Positions 1 through 8,839 are shown, numbered from the stretch's first letter. The stretch: DNA of 64,000 nt from Chthoniobacterales bacterium (GCA_018883245.1 VEQL01000003.1:16478-80477); one strand, 5' to 3'. Notes: generated by a model not told the origin, from the letters alone. Made by a program: numbers and translations.

Positions 1-162
1 GGCGAGATTCTCCCCATCACGCATTTCCTTCGCATAGCGCGCGGGGTGATGCTCAAGGGCATCGGCTTCGCGGATCTGGGGCGGGAACTGTGGCCCATCG
101 CGCTTTTCGCGGTGGTTGCGCTCGCCATCGGGGTGAAGCGCTATCGCCAGACGCTCGACTGA
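1..162 (+). CDS. ABC-2 type transporter permease, C-terminal fragment
   Basis: This is the last 53 residues of a gene that begins left of the window. The reading frame is open from base 1 and stops at TGA 160-162. The fragment has a segment LPITHFLRIARGVMLKG, then a hydrophobic helix (WPIALFAVVALAIGV), then a short basic tail (KRYRQTLD). This ending is typical of the membrane subunit of ABC-2 exporters of the YhhJ/YbhR type. The family call rests on this tail only, so the substrate is unknown. The next gene starts 62 bases further on with its own promoter. Confidence 0.6.
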   Translation, partial: GEILPITHFLRIARGVMLKGIGFADLGRELWPIALFAVVALAIGVKRYRQTLD

Positions 163-187
163 TCGGCGGCGGTGTCCGCGTGGGGCT

Positions 188-215
188 TTGCAGAGCGGTG
201 AGTGGCGGCTATATT
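188..215 (+). promoter_or_regulatory. Promoter of the phosphohexomutase gene
   Basis: TTGCAG (188-193), a 16-nt spacer and TATATT (210-215, five of six matches to the -10 consensus). The ATG lies only nine bases downstream at 225. Transcription starting at the usual distance would give a leaderless or almost leaderless mRNA. No Shine-Dalgarno is visible. Confidence 0.5.
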
Positions 216-224
216 ATTCCGCCC

Positions 225-2186
225 ATGAGCGACTTGTCGAAGATGCTGGAGGATGCGCGCGCGCGCGGCGAGCTGTTGGAATCCTCGCTGGGCAACATCA
301 ACGCCGTGCTTGCCTCCAATCCTTCCGCGGCCGAGCGGGAAAGCATCGCGGAGCTGGCGGCGGCCGGCGACTGGGTCGAGCTGAACAACCGGTTTTTCCG
401 AACGCTGGCTTTCGGCACGGGGGGATTGCGCGGCAAGACGATCGGTGCGGTTGTCACGCGGGCCGAGCGCGGAACGCCGCAGGTGCTCGATCGTCCCGAG
501 TTCCCGTGCACGGGGACGAACGCGATGAATTACCGCAATATCAGCCGCGCCACGCAGGGTCTGGTGTCTTACGTCAAAGAGTGGGCCGCACGGGAAAAGT
601 TGCCGCACCGTCCGCGCATCTGCATCAGCTACGACACCCGTTATTTTTCGCGGGAGTTCGCCGATCTCGCGGCCAAGGTGATCGCCGAGTCGGGATGTGA
701 TGCGCTGGTTTTTTCCGAGCCCCGTCCCACGCCGGAGCTGAGTTTCGCCATCCGGCAGCGCGGTGCGGCGGCCGGCATCAACATCACGGCCAGCCACAAT
801 CCCCCTGCCTACAACGGCTACAAAGTATATTTCAACGACGGTGGTCAGGTTGTCGCTCCGCATGACGCGGGTATCATCGCCAAAGTCGATGCGGTGGAGC
901 GCGCGGATTACAACCCGCTGCCTGCCGCGCAGCAGGGGCGCCGGGAGGAACTTGGGCGCGACATGGACGAAGCCTATCTCGACCGTCTGGAGCGCGTTAT
1001 TCTCGATCCCGCGCTGGTGGCCCGCGAGAAGGGGTTGAAGATCGTTTATTCGCCGCTCCACGGGGTCGGTGCCTCGATCGTCATGCCGCTTCTGCAGCGT
1101 CTGGGCTTCGATGTCACCGCGGTGCCCGAGCAGCTGGTGCCCGACAGCCGTTTCCCCACGGTCGAGTCGCCCAATCCGGAGTATGCCGAGGCGCTTACCA
1201 TGGCGATGCAGCTGGCCGACCGGATCGGCGCGGACTTGGTTATGGCGACGGATCCGGACGACGACCGCATGGGTGTGGCCGTGCGTGATCGCGCTGGCAA
1301 GATGCAATTGCTCACGGGCAACCAGATCGGCTCGATGCTGGCCTTCTATCGCGCGCAGCGGATGTTCGAGCTTGGCATCCTCGACGACGCGAGCAAATCG
1401 CGCGGCGTCATCATCAAGACCTACGTGACGACGGACCTGCAGAAAGCGGTGGCGGAGCATTTCGGGTTGCGTTGTGTCGAGACGTTGACCGGTTTCAAAT
1501 ACAACGCCGCCAAGCTGCGCAAATACGAGGAGGCGATTCCGGCCGCCCTGCGCGGCGATTACGCGCATCTCCCAGAGGAGGAAACGCGGCGTCTGCGCCT
1601 CGCACATTCCTCGCTCCTTGTTATGGGCGGGGAGGAAAGTTACGGCTACACGCTTTCGGACTTCGCCCGCGACAAGGACGCGAACGCGGCGGTCGCGGCT
1701 TTCGCCGAGGTCGTGGCCTATGCGCGCTCGCGCGGTATGACGCCCGTGGAATATCTCGACGATATTTTCGCGACCCTCGGTGTCCACTTGGAGCGCGGCG
1801 AGTCACTCGTTTTCGAAGGTGCGGAGGGCGCGGCGCTCATCGCCAAGCTCGCCGATTCTTATGCGGAGAATCCTCCGGACGAAGTGGACGGATCGCGCGT
1901 GGTCAAGGTGGAGAATTTTGCGCTCGATGAAATTTTCGACTCCGAAGGCGACCGTATTCCCTCCGAAGGCATGATCATTTTCACCTTGGCCGATGGTCGC
2001 CGTTGTGCGGTTCGTCCGAGCGGAACCGAGCCGAAGATCAAATACTACATTTTCGGCGTGGAGAAGCCGCCGGGCCGCAAGCTCTCCCCGTTCGAGGTGG
2101 CTGCGGCGCGCCAGCGCGTGCAGGCCTCGGTGGACCACCTGTGGGATTGGTTGCACGCCGATGCGAAGCGGCGGGTGAATTCCTGA
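225..2186 (+). CDS. Phosphoglucomutase/phosphomannomutase family protein (alpha-D-phosphohexomutase)
   Basis: A 653-residue cytoplasmic phosphosugar mutase that interconverts hexose 1- and 6-phosphates (or a related sugar) for glycogen and cell-envelope precursors. All four family signatures are present. The phosphoserine loop is TASHNPPAYNGYK with Ser about 190. The magnesium loop is ATDPDDDR. The sugar-binding loop contains GGEESYGY. The C-terminal phosphate-binding loop is RPSGTEPKIKYY. The length and the GEESYGY loop resemble the long PgcA/PGM2 type more than short bacterial GlmM or ManB. Substrate preference cannot be read from sequence. I chose ATG 225 (MSDLSKMLED) because the frame upstream is not conserved-looking and a good promoter ends at 215. 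The HtrA gene follows after eight bases and is probably co-transcribed. Confidence 0.9.
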   Translation: MSDLSKMLEDARARGELLESSLGNINAVLASNPSAAERESIAELAAAGDWVELNNRFFRTLAFGTGGLRGKTIGAVVTRAERGTPQVLDRPEFPCTGTNAMNYRNISRATQGLVSYVKEWAAREKLPHRPRICISYDTRYFSREFADLAAKVIAESGCDALVFSEPRPTPELSFAIRQRGAAAGINITASHNPPAYNGYKVYFNDGGQVVAPHDAGIIAKVDAVERADYNPLPAAQQGRREELGRDMDEAYLDRLERVILDPALVAREKGLKIVYSPLHGVGASIVMPLLQRLGFDVTAVPEQLVPDSRFPTVESPNPEYAEALTMAMQLADRIGADLVMATDPDDDRMGVAVRDRAGKMQLLTGNQIGSMLAFYRAQRMFELGILDDASKSRGVIIKTYVTTDLQKAVAEHFGLRCVETLTGFKYNAAKLRKYEEAIPAALRGDYAHLPEEETRRLRLAHSSLLVMGGEESYGYTLSDFARDKDANAAVAAFAEVVAYARSRGMTPVEYLDDIFATLGVHLERGESLVFEGAEGAALIAKLADSYAENPPDEVDGSRVVKVENFALDEIFDSEGDRIPSEGMIIFTLADGRRCAVRPSGTEPKIKYYIFGVEKPPGRKLSPFEVAAARQRVQASVDHLWDWLHADAKRRVNS

Positions 2187-2194
2187 CACCTGCA

Positions 2195-3706
2195 ATGAAA
2201 AGTTTTCTCCAGTTCCTCGTCTTTGTTCTCGCGATCACGCTTGCCCTCGCGGGGCTTTACGCTTGGAAAACCGGTCAATTCGCCGGACAGACTCCGCCCC
2301 AGGCCTCCGCCGGGCCATCTGCGTTGCCGAGCGTGAAACCGGCCATCGCGCGGCACTCGGTGCCCGGCTTGGCTGCGTTGGACGAGGAATTCGGCCGTGT
2401 GGCCGAGGCGGTGATTCCGTCGGTGGTCAGCATCACCGCTCCGCGCGGCGCATCTGCCGACCCGCGCGAGGAATTGCTCCGCCAGTTGTTCGGCATGGGC
2501 CGGCCCCCGCAGCCCCAATCGGCCTCGCAAGGTTCGGGGGTCGTGGCCTCCGCCGAAGGACACATTGTCACCAATCTGCACGTCATCGACGGCGCCGAGG
2601 AAGTGACCGTTTCGCTCAGCGACGGACGGCGTTTTCCGGCACGTTTGCTCGGCGCCGATCCGCTCTCGGACATTGCCATCCTCAAGATTGAAGCGGAAGG
2701 GCTGCGTCCTCTGCCGTTCGCCGATTCCGAGAAAGTGCGCGTGGGGCAGATTGTGTTTGCGGTCGGCAATCCGTTCGGACTGCAGGAAACGATCACCCAA
2801 GGCATCATCAGCGCGCGGGAGCGGCTTTTTTCGAGCGAGTCGGTGAATGAATTTTTCCAGACCGACGCGGCCATCAACCCCGGCAACTCGGGAGGGCCGC
2901 TCGTCAACATCCGCGGCGAGATCGTCGGCATAAACAACTTCATTTTTTCGCAGTCCGGCGGCAGCCAGGGCATCGGATTTTCGATCCCGTCCAACTCTGC
3001 ACGCCGCGTTCTGGACCAGATCGTCCAGCACGGTCGCGTCTTGCGCCCTTACCTGGGTGTCGTGCTGCAACCCATGGACCAAGCTTTGGCCGACCAACTC
3101 GGCCTTCCCGACTCGCGCGGCGCACTGGTCGAGGCGGTGCTTGCAGCGTCGCCCGCCGCGGAGGGCGGCATTCTGCGCGGGGATGTCATCAGGAAATTCG
3201 ACGGCCGTGATATCCGCGACTTCAACGACCTGCGCAAGCGCGTCGCTGCGGCCGACATCGGCAAAACCATCAAGATCGAGGTCGCGCGCGAAGGGCGGAT
3301 GCTCGAGTTGCCCGTGCTGATCGTCGAGCAACAGCGACCGGGGCGCACCGCGGGCCAGCCGGCCCAACGTGGCGGCTTTGCCCCGCAGGGCGCCGTGCCA
3401 CCGGCATCCGGTTTACCCGCCGGCAACGCGCTGGTGGGTGTCGCCGTCGAGGAAATCACTCCCGCGCTCATCCGTCGTCACGGGTTGCCGCAGAACATAG
3501 GGGGTGTTGTTGTGCGGTCGGTTGCCCCCGGTTCTCCTTCCGAAGGCATGCTGCAGCCTGGCGACGCGATCGAGCAGGTCAACGACGCCCCGATTTCATC
3601 GCTGCAAGACTTCGAAAATGCCGCGGGCTCGTTGCAACCGGGCGAGAAGGCGATCCTTCTCATCGCGCGCGGCCGGGTGCGTTCTTTCGCCGTGATTGGC
3701 AGGTGA
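2195..3706 (+). CDS. HtrA/Deg-family trypsin-like serine protease with two PDZ domains
   Basis: A 503-residue periplasmic quality-control protease. It starts with an N-terminal membrane anchor or uncleaved signal (about residues 5-22). A chymotrypsin-fold domain follows with the complete triad His129 (TNLHVIDGA), Asp159 (DPLSDIAIL) and Ser232 (NPGNSGGPL). PDZ domains lie at roughly 280-385 and 415-500. The linker between the PDZ domains is rich in Pro, Gly and Gln. The family degrades or refolds damaged envelope proteins. The ATG at 2195 is eight bases after the mutase stop, suggesting one transcript. The frame extends upstream of 2195, but that part lies inside the mutase gene and is not protease-like. 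Confidence 0.93.
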   Translation: MKSFLQFLVFVLAITLALAGLYAWKTGQFAGQTPPQASAGPSALPSVKPAIARHSVPGLAALDEEFGRVAEAVIPSVVSITAPRGASADPREELLRQLFGMGRPPQPQSASQGSGVVASAEGHIVTNLHVIDGAEEVTVSLSDGRRFPARLLGADPLSDIAILKIEAEGLRPLPFADSEKVRVGQIVFAVGNPFGLQETITQGIISARERLFSSESVNEFFQTDAAINPGNSGGPLVNIRGEIVGINNFIFSQSGGSQGIGFSIPSNSARRVLDQIVQHGRVLRPYLGVVLQPMDQALADQLGLPDSRGALVEAVLAASPAAEGGILRGDVIRKFDGRDIRDFNDLRKRVAAADIGKTIKIEVAREGRMLELPVLIVEQQRPGRTAGQPAQRGGFAPQGAVPPASGLPAGNALVGVAVEEITPALIRRHGLPQNIGGVVVRSVAPGSPSEGMLQPGDAIEQVNDAPISSLQDFENAAGSLQPGEKAILLIARGRVRSFAVIGR

Positions 3707-3766
3707 CGCGAAGGGCCTGACGGTCGTTGACTTCGACGGGGGCTCGAAGCCATGCTTGGCGGATTG

Positions 3767-4753
3767 ATGAAGCCGCCGGTCGGGACAACATTCGTGGTGG
3801 CCGCCAGCCTTCTCGGCGCGGCGGCGGTGGCGCAATTGGTGGCGGTGCTTATCTATTTCGGCCCGGGGTTTGCGCAGACTACCGGTAGTTCTGCCGTCGC
3901 GCCCGCGCCCACGCCGCAACCTCCGGTGGCAAAAGCGCCCGAGCCTTTGCCCTCGCCTCCGCCGGACAATAGCGCCGAGGCGATGCTCCAGCAGGAGCGC
4001 CGTCTCGGCGAGTTGATGAAGGAGGTGGAGACACTGGAGTCCGGCCCGACGCCCGATGCCGCGCTTGTCCCGCTGGAGGAGGCCGTGACTTTGCAGCCGC
4101 GCAACCCGGAAATTTTGATGAAGTTGGCCAGTCTTCACGAGAAGCTCGGCCAGTCGGACTTGGCTCAGGGGGTTTGGAAAAATCTTCTCGATCTCGGGCC
4201 GGCGGCCGGCCAGTTCCTCGACGTTGCGGAGGTGCGGCTGCGTCTTCTCAAGCAGGATTCGGCTGCGCCCGCGTCCGCTGCGGCCCTGCGCGACCAAGTC
4301 GGCCTGCAACCCGGCTCTTCGCTGGGAGTAGTGGACCTGACCGTGAAGGACGGAAAGCAGGGAGCCGGCCAAACCAAGGATTTGCGGCTTGCCGTGAAGG
4401 CGCGCCCCGGCGAAACGATCGACGCGCGCGATGTCCGTATCAATGTGACTTTTTACGAGCTGGTGGACGGCGAGATCATCCCGACCATGAGCCGCGTGCA
4501 GTCAATGTGGTTCACCACGCCGGTGGACTGGAGGGGTGATGGCATTGAAATTCTCGAGGTCAAATATGAGTTGCCGCGCGTCGGCCGTGACGGGGGACCG
4601 GCGCCGCAATATTACGGCTACATGGTCAATATCTACCACCGTGGCCAGCTGCAGGAGACAAGGGCGGACCCGGTGACTTTGCAGGAGCTTTTTCCTCCGC
4701 CTCTTTCCGAAATACCCGATGCCGGCGGTGCGGAGCAGGGGGCCCAGCCGTGA
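3767..4753 (+). CDS. Membrane-anchored protein with a TPR-like region, unknown function
   Basis: About 328 residues, not recognised as a named family. There is one N-terminal membrane helix (VVAASLLGAAAVAQLVAVLIYF), then a Pro/Ala-rich linker. A helical segment at about 95-165 reads as one or two tetratricopeptide-like repeats (PLEEAVTLQPRNPEILMKLASLHEKLG). A beta-rich C-terminal domain follows. It is probably exported and membrane-tethered. Its stop overlaps the GTG start of the receiver/pseudokinase/SUMF1 gene, so the two are translationally coupled. An in-frame ATG at 3752 would add five residues. I prefer 3767 because TTGACT (3727-3732) with a weak -10 (CATGCT, 3751-3756) places it ten bases downstream, as for other genes here. 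Confidence 0.6.
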   Translation: MKPPVGTTFVVAASLLGAAAVAQLVAVLIYFGPGFAQTTGSSAVAPAPTPQPPVAKAPEPLPSPPPDNSAEAMLQQERRLGELMKEVETLESGPTPDAALVPLEEAVTLQPRNPEILMKLASLHEKLGQSDLAQGVWKNLLDLGPAAGQFLDVAEVRLRLLKQDSAAPASAAALRDQVGLQPGSSLGVVDLTVKDGKQGAGQTKDLRLAVKARPGETIDARDVRINVTFYELVDGEIIPTMSRVQSMWFTTPVDWRGDGIEILEVKYELPRVGRDGGPAPQYYGYMVNIYHRGQLQETRADPVTLQELFPPPLSEIPDAGGAEQGAQP

Positions 4754-6717
4754 AAATACTGCTCGTTGATGACGAGCCGCAGGTTCTTGCCGCGTGGGGT
4801 GAGTTGCTCGAGTCGCTCGGCCGATGCGAGGTCCGCACCGCTTCCCTCGGCGGCGAGGCGATGAAGGTGGCGCGCGAATGGGGCGGACCCGACGTGCTCG
4901 TGACCGACGTGGTGATGGAGCCGATGGACGGCTTCAAATTGCGGGATGTCCTCCAGCGCGAATTTCCTTCGATGCGCACGGTGTTTGTCAGCGGCTACGA
5001 TCTTTCTTCGCACGCGGACCGCGTTGCCGGGGCGCACGTGTTGACCAAGCCCGTCGATCTTGCGCAAATCGCTGCGGCCGTCGGCCTCGAGTCCGCATCG
5101 CCCCCCGTGTTGGCTGCTCCCGAGGGTGCGCCCGCCCTTGGATCGACCATCGGTCCTTATTACTTGCAGGAGTTCGTCGGCCGCGACGGAGCCGTGCTCG
5201 AATATCTCGCATGGCAGCAAAACATGTCGCGGCACGTCGAACTGCACGTTCTGGACTCCTCGCACGCCGCAAAACCGGAAGCGGTGGAAGCGTTCCTCGC
5301 GGATGCGCGTGCCAAGGCTTCAGTCACCCATCCTTATCTCCTCGCTGTGCACGAGGCGGGCGCCGCCGACGGTTGGAATTTTTACAGCTCCGACCTCGTG
5401 CCCGGCCACAGTCTCAAAGCCTACGCCGAGGCGGGGCACAAACTGGAAGACCGCGCGCTCGTCACCGCGTTGCGGATGGTGGCGGAGGTGTCGGCGCATT
5501 TTGCCAAGCAGGGTATCGCGCGACGCGCGATCGGTCCGGAGGATATTATTTTCGACAGCGCGATGCGTCCGCGACTCTTGAACGTGGCTGTGGCTGGTGC
5601 CCCTGCCGCGAAGGAAGAAAAATCCGAAGTCCAGTCCGTTGCCCAATCCGTTGCCTCGGTGTCATCGCCCGCGGGGCCGGCGTCCGCGGCAGCCGCGGCT
5701 CTGCTTGCGGCGGACAATGCCGAATGGTCACTTGCACAGCAGGCGGCCGTGGCGGCAAAACCGGCTGTTGCACCGAAGGACGCGGGACAGCTCGGTGCGC
5801 GTGCCGCGAAATCCAAGGAATTGCTGGAGAAGTCGAAGCAGAAGCAGAAGACACGTCTGATGGTCACCGCGGGTTTGTCCTTCGTCCTGCTGCTGCTGGG
5901 GCTATTCGCCATGTTCCGCATCTTCTCATCGGGGTCGCGCACCATCGTCACCAAGATGGTCAAAATTCCAGCCGGGGAATTTATTTATCAGGACGGGGAG
6001 AAAGTGAAGCTGTCCGACTTCTGGATCGATGCCAACGAGGTGACGATCGCCGACTACAAAGAGTTTCTCGATTATCTCGAGGCCAACCCGGGGGAGGCGG
6101 AAAAGCTTGCTCATCCCGACCAGCCCAAGGGCAAATCGCACGTCCCGCTCGACTGGGCCGACAACAAGGACCTCACCCCGCCGATGCCCGGCTACTACAC
6201 GCGCGCCGTCCGCTGGAAACAATACAAAGACGCTCCGCTCGACGTCGATTCGCCCGTGTTCAATGTCGATTGGTTCGATGCTTACGCCTACGCCAAATGG
6301 AAAGGGCGCCGTTTACCGACCGAGCAGGAGTGGGAAAAGGCGGCGCGCGGCACCGACGGACGCAAGTATCCCTGGGGCAATGACGACAATACGAAGCGCG
6401 TGAACAGCGGCGCGGATTTCAACCCGAACCCCAAGAAAGGCGGTGACATCGACGGCTACAAGCGCTGGTCTCCGGTCAATCAACCAACGGGAGACGAAAG
6501 CCCGTTCGGTGTCCACGGCACCGCCGGCAACGTGTCGGAGTGGACCGGTTCCATGGCGCCGGCCGAGGACGGCACCGGCGCGCAGGTTCCTGTCATCCGC
6601 GGCGGCAACTGGGGCAATCCCGAACACCTGATCACGCGACGCCGCGCGATCCTCGATCCCTTGCAGGCGCAGGACACGCTCGGTTTCCGCACGGCGTCGG
6701 ACCAGCCGCAAAAATGA
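4750..6717 (+). CDS. Fusion protein: response-regulator receiver, pseudokinase, membrane helix, SUMF1/FGE-like domain
   Basis: A 655-residue protein. Residues 1-115 are a CheY-like receiver with acidic pocket Asp7/Asp8, phospho-acceptor Asp53, Ser81 and Lys100. Residues about 135-280 resemble a Ser/Thr kinase fold, but the catalytic loop HRDLKPEN reads RRAIGPED and the VAIK lysine is missing, so it should be inactive. An Ala-rich linker leads to a membrane helix near 370-392. The C-terminus (about 400-650) is a SUMF1/formylglycine-generating-enzyme-like domain (PAGEF, RLPTEQEWEKAARG, AGNVSEW, RGGNWG, GFRTA). It lacks the paired active-site cysteines of true FGE. The GTG start overlaps the upstream stop (GTGA) and its stop overlaps the next ATG (ATGA). 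The topology implies a cytoplasmic sensor half and an exported sulfatase-modifying-like half. Function is unknown. Confidence 0.85.
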   Translation: MKILLVDDEPQVLAAWGELLESLGRCEVRTASLGGEAMKVAREWGGPDVLVTDVVMEPMDGFKLRDVLQREFPSMRTVFVSGYDLSSHADRVAGAHVLTKPVDLAQIAAAVGLESASPPVLAAPEGAPALGSTIGPYYLQEFVGRDGAVLEYLAWQQNMSRHVELHVLDSSHAAKPEAVEAFLADARAKASVTHPYLLAVHEAGAADGWNFYSSDLVPGHSLKAYAEAGHKLEDRALVTALRMVAEVSAHFAKQGIARRAIGPEDIIFDSAMRPRLLNVAVAGAPAAKEEKSEVQSVAQSVASVSSPAGPASAAAAALLAADNAEWSLAQQAAVAAKPAVAPKDAGQLGARAAKSKELLEKSKQKQKTRLMVTAGLSFVLLLLGLFAMFRIFSSGSRTIVTKMVKIPAGEFIYQDGEKVKLSDFWIDANEVTIADYKEFLDYLEANPGEAEKLAHPDQPKGKSHVPLDWADNKDLTPPMPGYYTRAVRWKQYKDAPLDVDSPVFNVDWFDAYAYAKWKGRRLPTEQEWEKAARGTDGRKYPWGNDDNTKRVNSGADFNPNPKKGGDIDGYKRWSPVNQPTGDESPFGVHGTAGNVSEWTGSMAPAEDGTGAQVPVIRGGNWGNPEHLITRRRAILDPLQAQDTLGFRTASDQPQK

Positions 6718-7631
6718 CCGGTGTTCCTCCCCATCGACCCGGGGCCCTGCTCCCGCGTCTCCTGCTCTTCGCCTTGCTGGCTGCTCTATTCGCTCCGGCG
6801 GCGAACGCCCAAGTGCGCGTGGATATCAGTTTCAAGCGCAAGCTCTACGTCCTCTACGAACCGCTCATTGCCACGGTGACCATCAACAACCTCAGCGGCC
6901 GCCCGCTTCTGCTCGAGGATGTCGATGACCGCCAGTGGTTCGGCTTCAGCATCGAGACGGACGATGGTCGACCCGTGCCTCCGATCAACGCCCGCTACTC
7001 GCTCGCACCTGCAGCCGTGGGGCCGGGGGAGAAGATGACGCGCGCCGTCAACATCACTCCTTTGTTTCCGCTTCACGAGTTCGGCCTCTATCGAATCAAG
7101 GCCACGGTTTATGCCGATACCTTCGGGCGCTACTTCAGTTCTCCACCGCTCGCGGTAGAAATCACCGACGGCCGCCCGATCTGGCAGGAGGTGGTCGGCG
7201 TCCCGGGACCGGACGGTCGTCCGGAATTGCGCACGGTCACGCTGCTCTCGCACAAGCTCTCGCGCACCACGCGTCTCTACGCGCGCATCGAGGACAAGGA
7301 GAACGGACGCGTTTACGCCACGCACCAACTCGGCCAATTTCTCACCTTCGGCCGTCCCGAGGTGATGCTCGATGTGAACAACGAAATCCACATCCTGCAG
7401 AACAGTTCGCCGAAGCAATTCCTCTATACCCATCTCGGTCTGCAGGGGGAGGTGCTCGCGCGGCAGGCCTACGTGGAGACGGGCAAGCGTTCCCGTCCCT
7501 CGTTGGTCAAACAGGACGGCGGCTCCGTGGCCGTCGTCGGCGGCCGGCCTTACACTCCCGGCGAGGAGGAGCAAATCAAGGCCGAAGCCGACAAAGTGGG
7601 GGATCGCCCGGTTCCGCTTCCGGAGCCTTGA
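6714..7631 (+). CDS. Secreted protein of unknown function
   Basis: 305 residues. The N-terminal signal peptide has a basic head and the core LLPRLLLFALLAALFA, with likely cleavage after ANA (about residue 30). The mature part is beta-rich and resembles an immunoglobulin-like or BsuPI-like fold (LYEPLIATVTINNLSGRPLLLED, then GLYRIKATVYAD). I cannot assign a family. The ATG overlaps the stop of the receiver/pseudokinase/SUMF1 gene (ATGA). The trio at 3767-7631 is therefore very likely one coupled unit, and all three proteins have membrane or exported parts. Confidence 0.75.
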   Translation: MTGVPPHRPGALLPRLLLFALLAALFAPAANAQVRVDISFKRKLYVLYEPLIATVTINNLSGRPLLLEDVDDRQWFGFSIETDDGRPVPPINARYSLAPAAVGPGEKMTRAVNITPLFPLHEFGLYRIKATVYADTFGRYFSSPPLAVEITDGRPIWQEVVGVPGPDGRPELRTVTLLSHKLSRTTRLYARIEDKENGRVYATHQLGQFLTFGRPEVMLDVNNEIHILQNSSPKQFLYTHLGLQGEVLARQAYVETGKRSRPSLVKQDGGSVAVVGGRPYTPGEEEQIKAEADKVGDRPVPLPEP

Positions 7632-7654
7632 AACACAGGCGGTGCCGAAAAGCC

Positions 7655-7683
7655 TTGCGCCGCCGGCGCGCGGCCGGTAGCTT
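7655..7683 (+). promoter_or_regulatory. Promoter of the DksA-like/rpmG/rpsR operon
   Basis: TTGCGC (7655-7660), a 17-nt spacer and TAGCTT (7678-7683). The first ATG is 29 bases further on, leaving a short leader. The -10 box is of the TAGNNT type seen before several other genes in this window. Confidence 0.4.
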
Positions 7684-7712
7684 CCTCGCCCCTCCCCGAA
7701 AGATTCAATCCA

Positions 7713-8414
7713 ATGGCTGCCAAGAAGAAAAAATCCACTGCCAAATCCGCCAAGAAACCATCTAAGGCGAAGAAGTCCGCACCCCGTCCGGCGAAGAAGG
7801 CGGCGGCCAAAAAATCCCCGGCCAAGAAGTCTGCATCGAAAAAGCCCGCCGCGTCTCCGCGCAAAAAGTCGCGTGCCACGAAGGCACCGCTCGTCGGCAC
7901 GCGTGACATGCTCGCTTTCGGCCAACCGGTCGCCAAGTCCCGCCGGCTCAATCCTTGGCTCAAGAAGCAGCAGGACCGTCTTCTGGCGCTCAAGGACACG
8001 CTGCTCGATTCCATGACGGGCGTCGCCCGTGACAACCTTCGCAGCGGTCACGACGCGCACGAGGCGTCTGCCCACGGGCTGCACCAGGCAGATGCGGGCA
8101 GCGACGCATACGACCGTGATTTCGCCCTCAGTCTGCTCTCGCAAGAGCAGGATGCGCTCTTTGAAATCGACGAGGCTCTCAAGCGCATCGCCCGCGGCAC
8201 CTACGGTGTCTGCGAAATGAGCGGCAAGCAGATCCCCAAAGCCCGGCTCGAGGCCCGGCCATTCGCGCGTTTCACCGTCGAGTGCCAGAATGAGATCGAG
8301 CGCAAGAACCGTCACACCAAATTCCGCCAGCCGGTTGCGCGCCTGTTTGAATCTATCGAAGAAGACGCCTCCGAAGAAAGCGACGAGGAGTCGCCGGCGG
8401 AAAGCAAGGAGTAA
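7713..8414 (+). CDS. TraR/DksA-like protein with a histone-H1-like basic N-terminus and degenerate zinc finger
   Basis: 233 residues. The first 60 or so are almost only Lys, Ala, Ser and Pro (AKK/SAKK repeats), like bacterial histone-H1 homologues, and should bind nucleic acid non-specifically. The rest follows the DksA/TraR pattern: a helical region, an acidic segment ([19 protein letters not shown]) and the finger start [20 protein letters not shown]. The normal four-cysteine finger is reduced to Cys167-x2-Ser170 and Cys191-x2-Glu194, so zinc binding is doubtful. The family acts in the RNA polymerase secondary channel. Whether this one does is inference. It is the first gene before rpmG and rpsR, suggesting a link to ribosome synthesis. 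Confidence 0.8.
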   Translation: MAAKKKKSTAKSAKKPSKAKKSAPRPAKKAAAKKSPAKKSASKKPAASPRKKSRATKAPLVGTRDMLAFGQPVAKSRRLNPWLKKQQDRLLALKDTLLDSMTGVARDNLRSGHDAHEASAHGLHQADAGSDAYDRDFALSLLSQEQDALFEIDEALKRIARGTYGVCEMSGKQIPKARLEARPFARFTVECQNEIERKNRHTKFRQPVARLFESIEEDASEESDEESPAESKE

Positions 8415-8419
8415 GAACC

Positions 8420-8593
8420 ATGGCCCAGGAAATTATCACTCTCGAGTGCACCGAGGCGGCTGCCGAAGGCAAGCCTGTCTCGCGCTACATGAGCACACGC
8501 AACAAGAAGAGCCCGCGCACGCCCGGCCGTCTGGAGAAAAAGAAATACAATCCGCATCTCCGCCGGCACACGCTGCACCGCGAAACCAAATAA
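8420..8593 (+). CDS. rpmG: 50S ribosomal protein L33
   Basis: A 57-residue protein matching L33: an N-terminal strand (IITLECTEA), the middle motif YMSTRNKK and the C-terminal [17 protein letters not shown]. It has one cysteine, so it is the form without the two CXXC zinc pairs. It starts five bases after the DksA-like stop, and rpsR follows after six bases. Confidence 0.93.
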   Translation: MAQEIITLECTEAAAEGKPVSRYMSTRNKKSPRTPGRLEKKKYNPHLRRHTLHRETK

Positions 8594-8599
8594 GACCAC

Positions 8600-8839
8600 A
8601 TGCAACCCAAAACGCCCAAACGCCGCGCCGCCATGCGCCGGGCCAACCGCCCGATGCCCCGCCGCCGCATCGACCTGCAGGTTGATGCCATCGATTACAA
8701 GAATCCCGAGTTGCTGAAGCGCTTCGTGACCGAAAGCGGAAAAATCCTGCCGCGCCGCCTCACCGGCGTGCCGGCCCACCTACACCGCCGCATCACCCGG
8801 GCAATCAAGCGGGCCCGTTCGGTGCTGCTTCTCCGATGA
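8600..8839 (+). CDS. rpsR: 30S ribosomal protein S18
   Basis: 79 residues. The core [20 protein letters not shown] followed by [23 protein letters not shown] is the S18 signature that contacts S6 and 16S rRNA in the platform. An Arg/Pro-rich N-terminal extension precedes it. It is the last gene of the three-gene unit with rpmG. The usual neighbours rpsF and rplI are not here. Confidence 0.95.
   Translation: MQPKTPKRRAAMRRANRPMPRRRIDLQVDAIDYKNPELLKRFVTESGKILPRRLTGVPAHLHRRITRAIKRARSVLLLR

Noticed and set aside
2045..3367. 440-codon minus-strand frame opposite the HtrA gene
   Set aside because: The plus-strand protease has all catalytic motifs. The antisense product shows none.
5930..6717. True formylglycine-generating enzyme (sulfatase activation)
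   Set aside because: The C-terminal domain has the fold motifs but lacks the catalytic cysteine pair, and no sulfatase gene is in the window.
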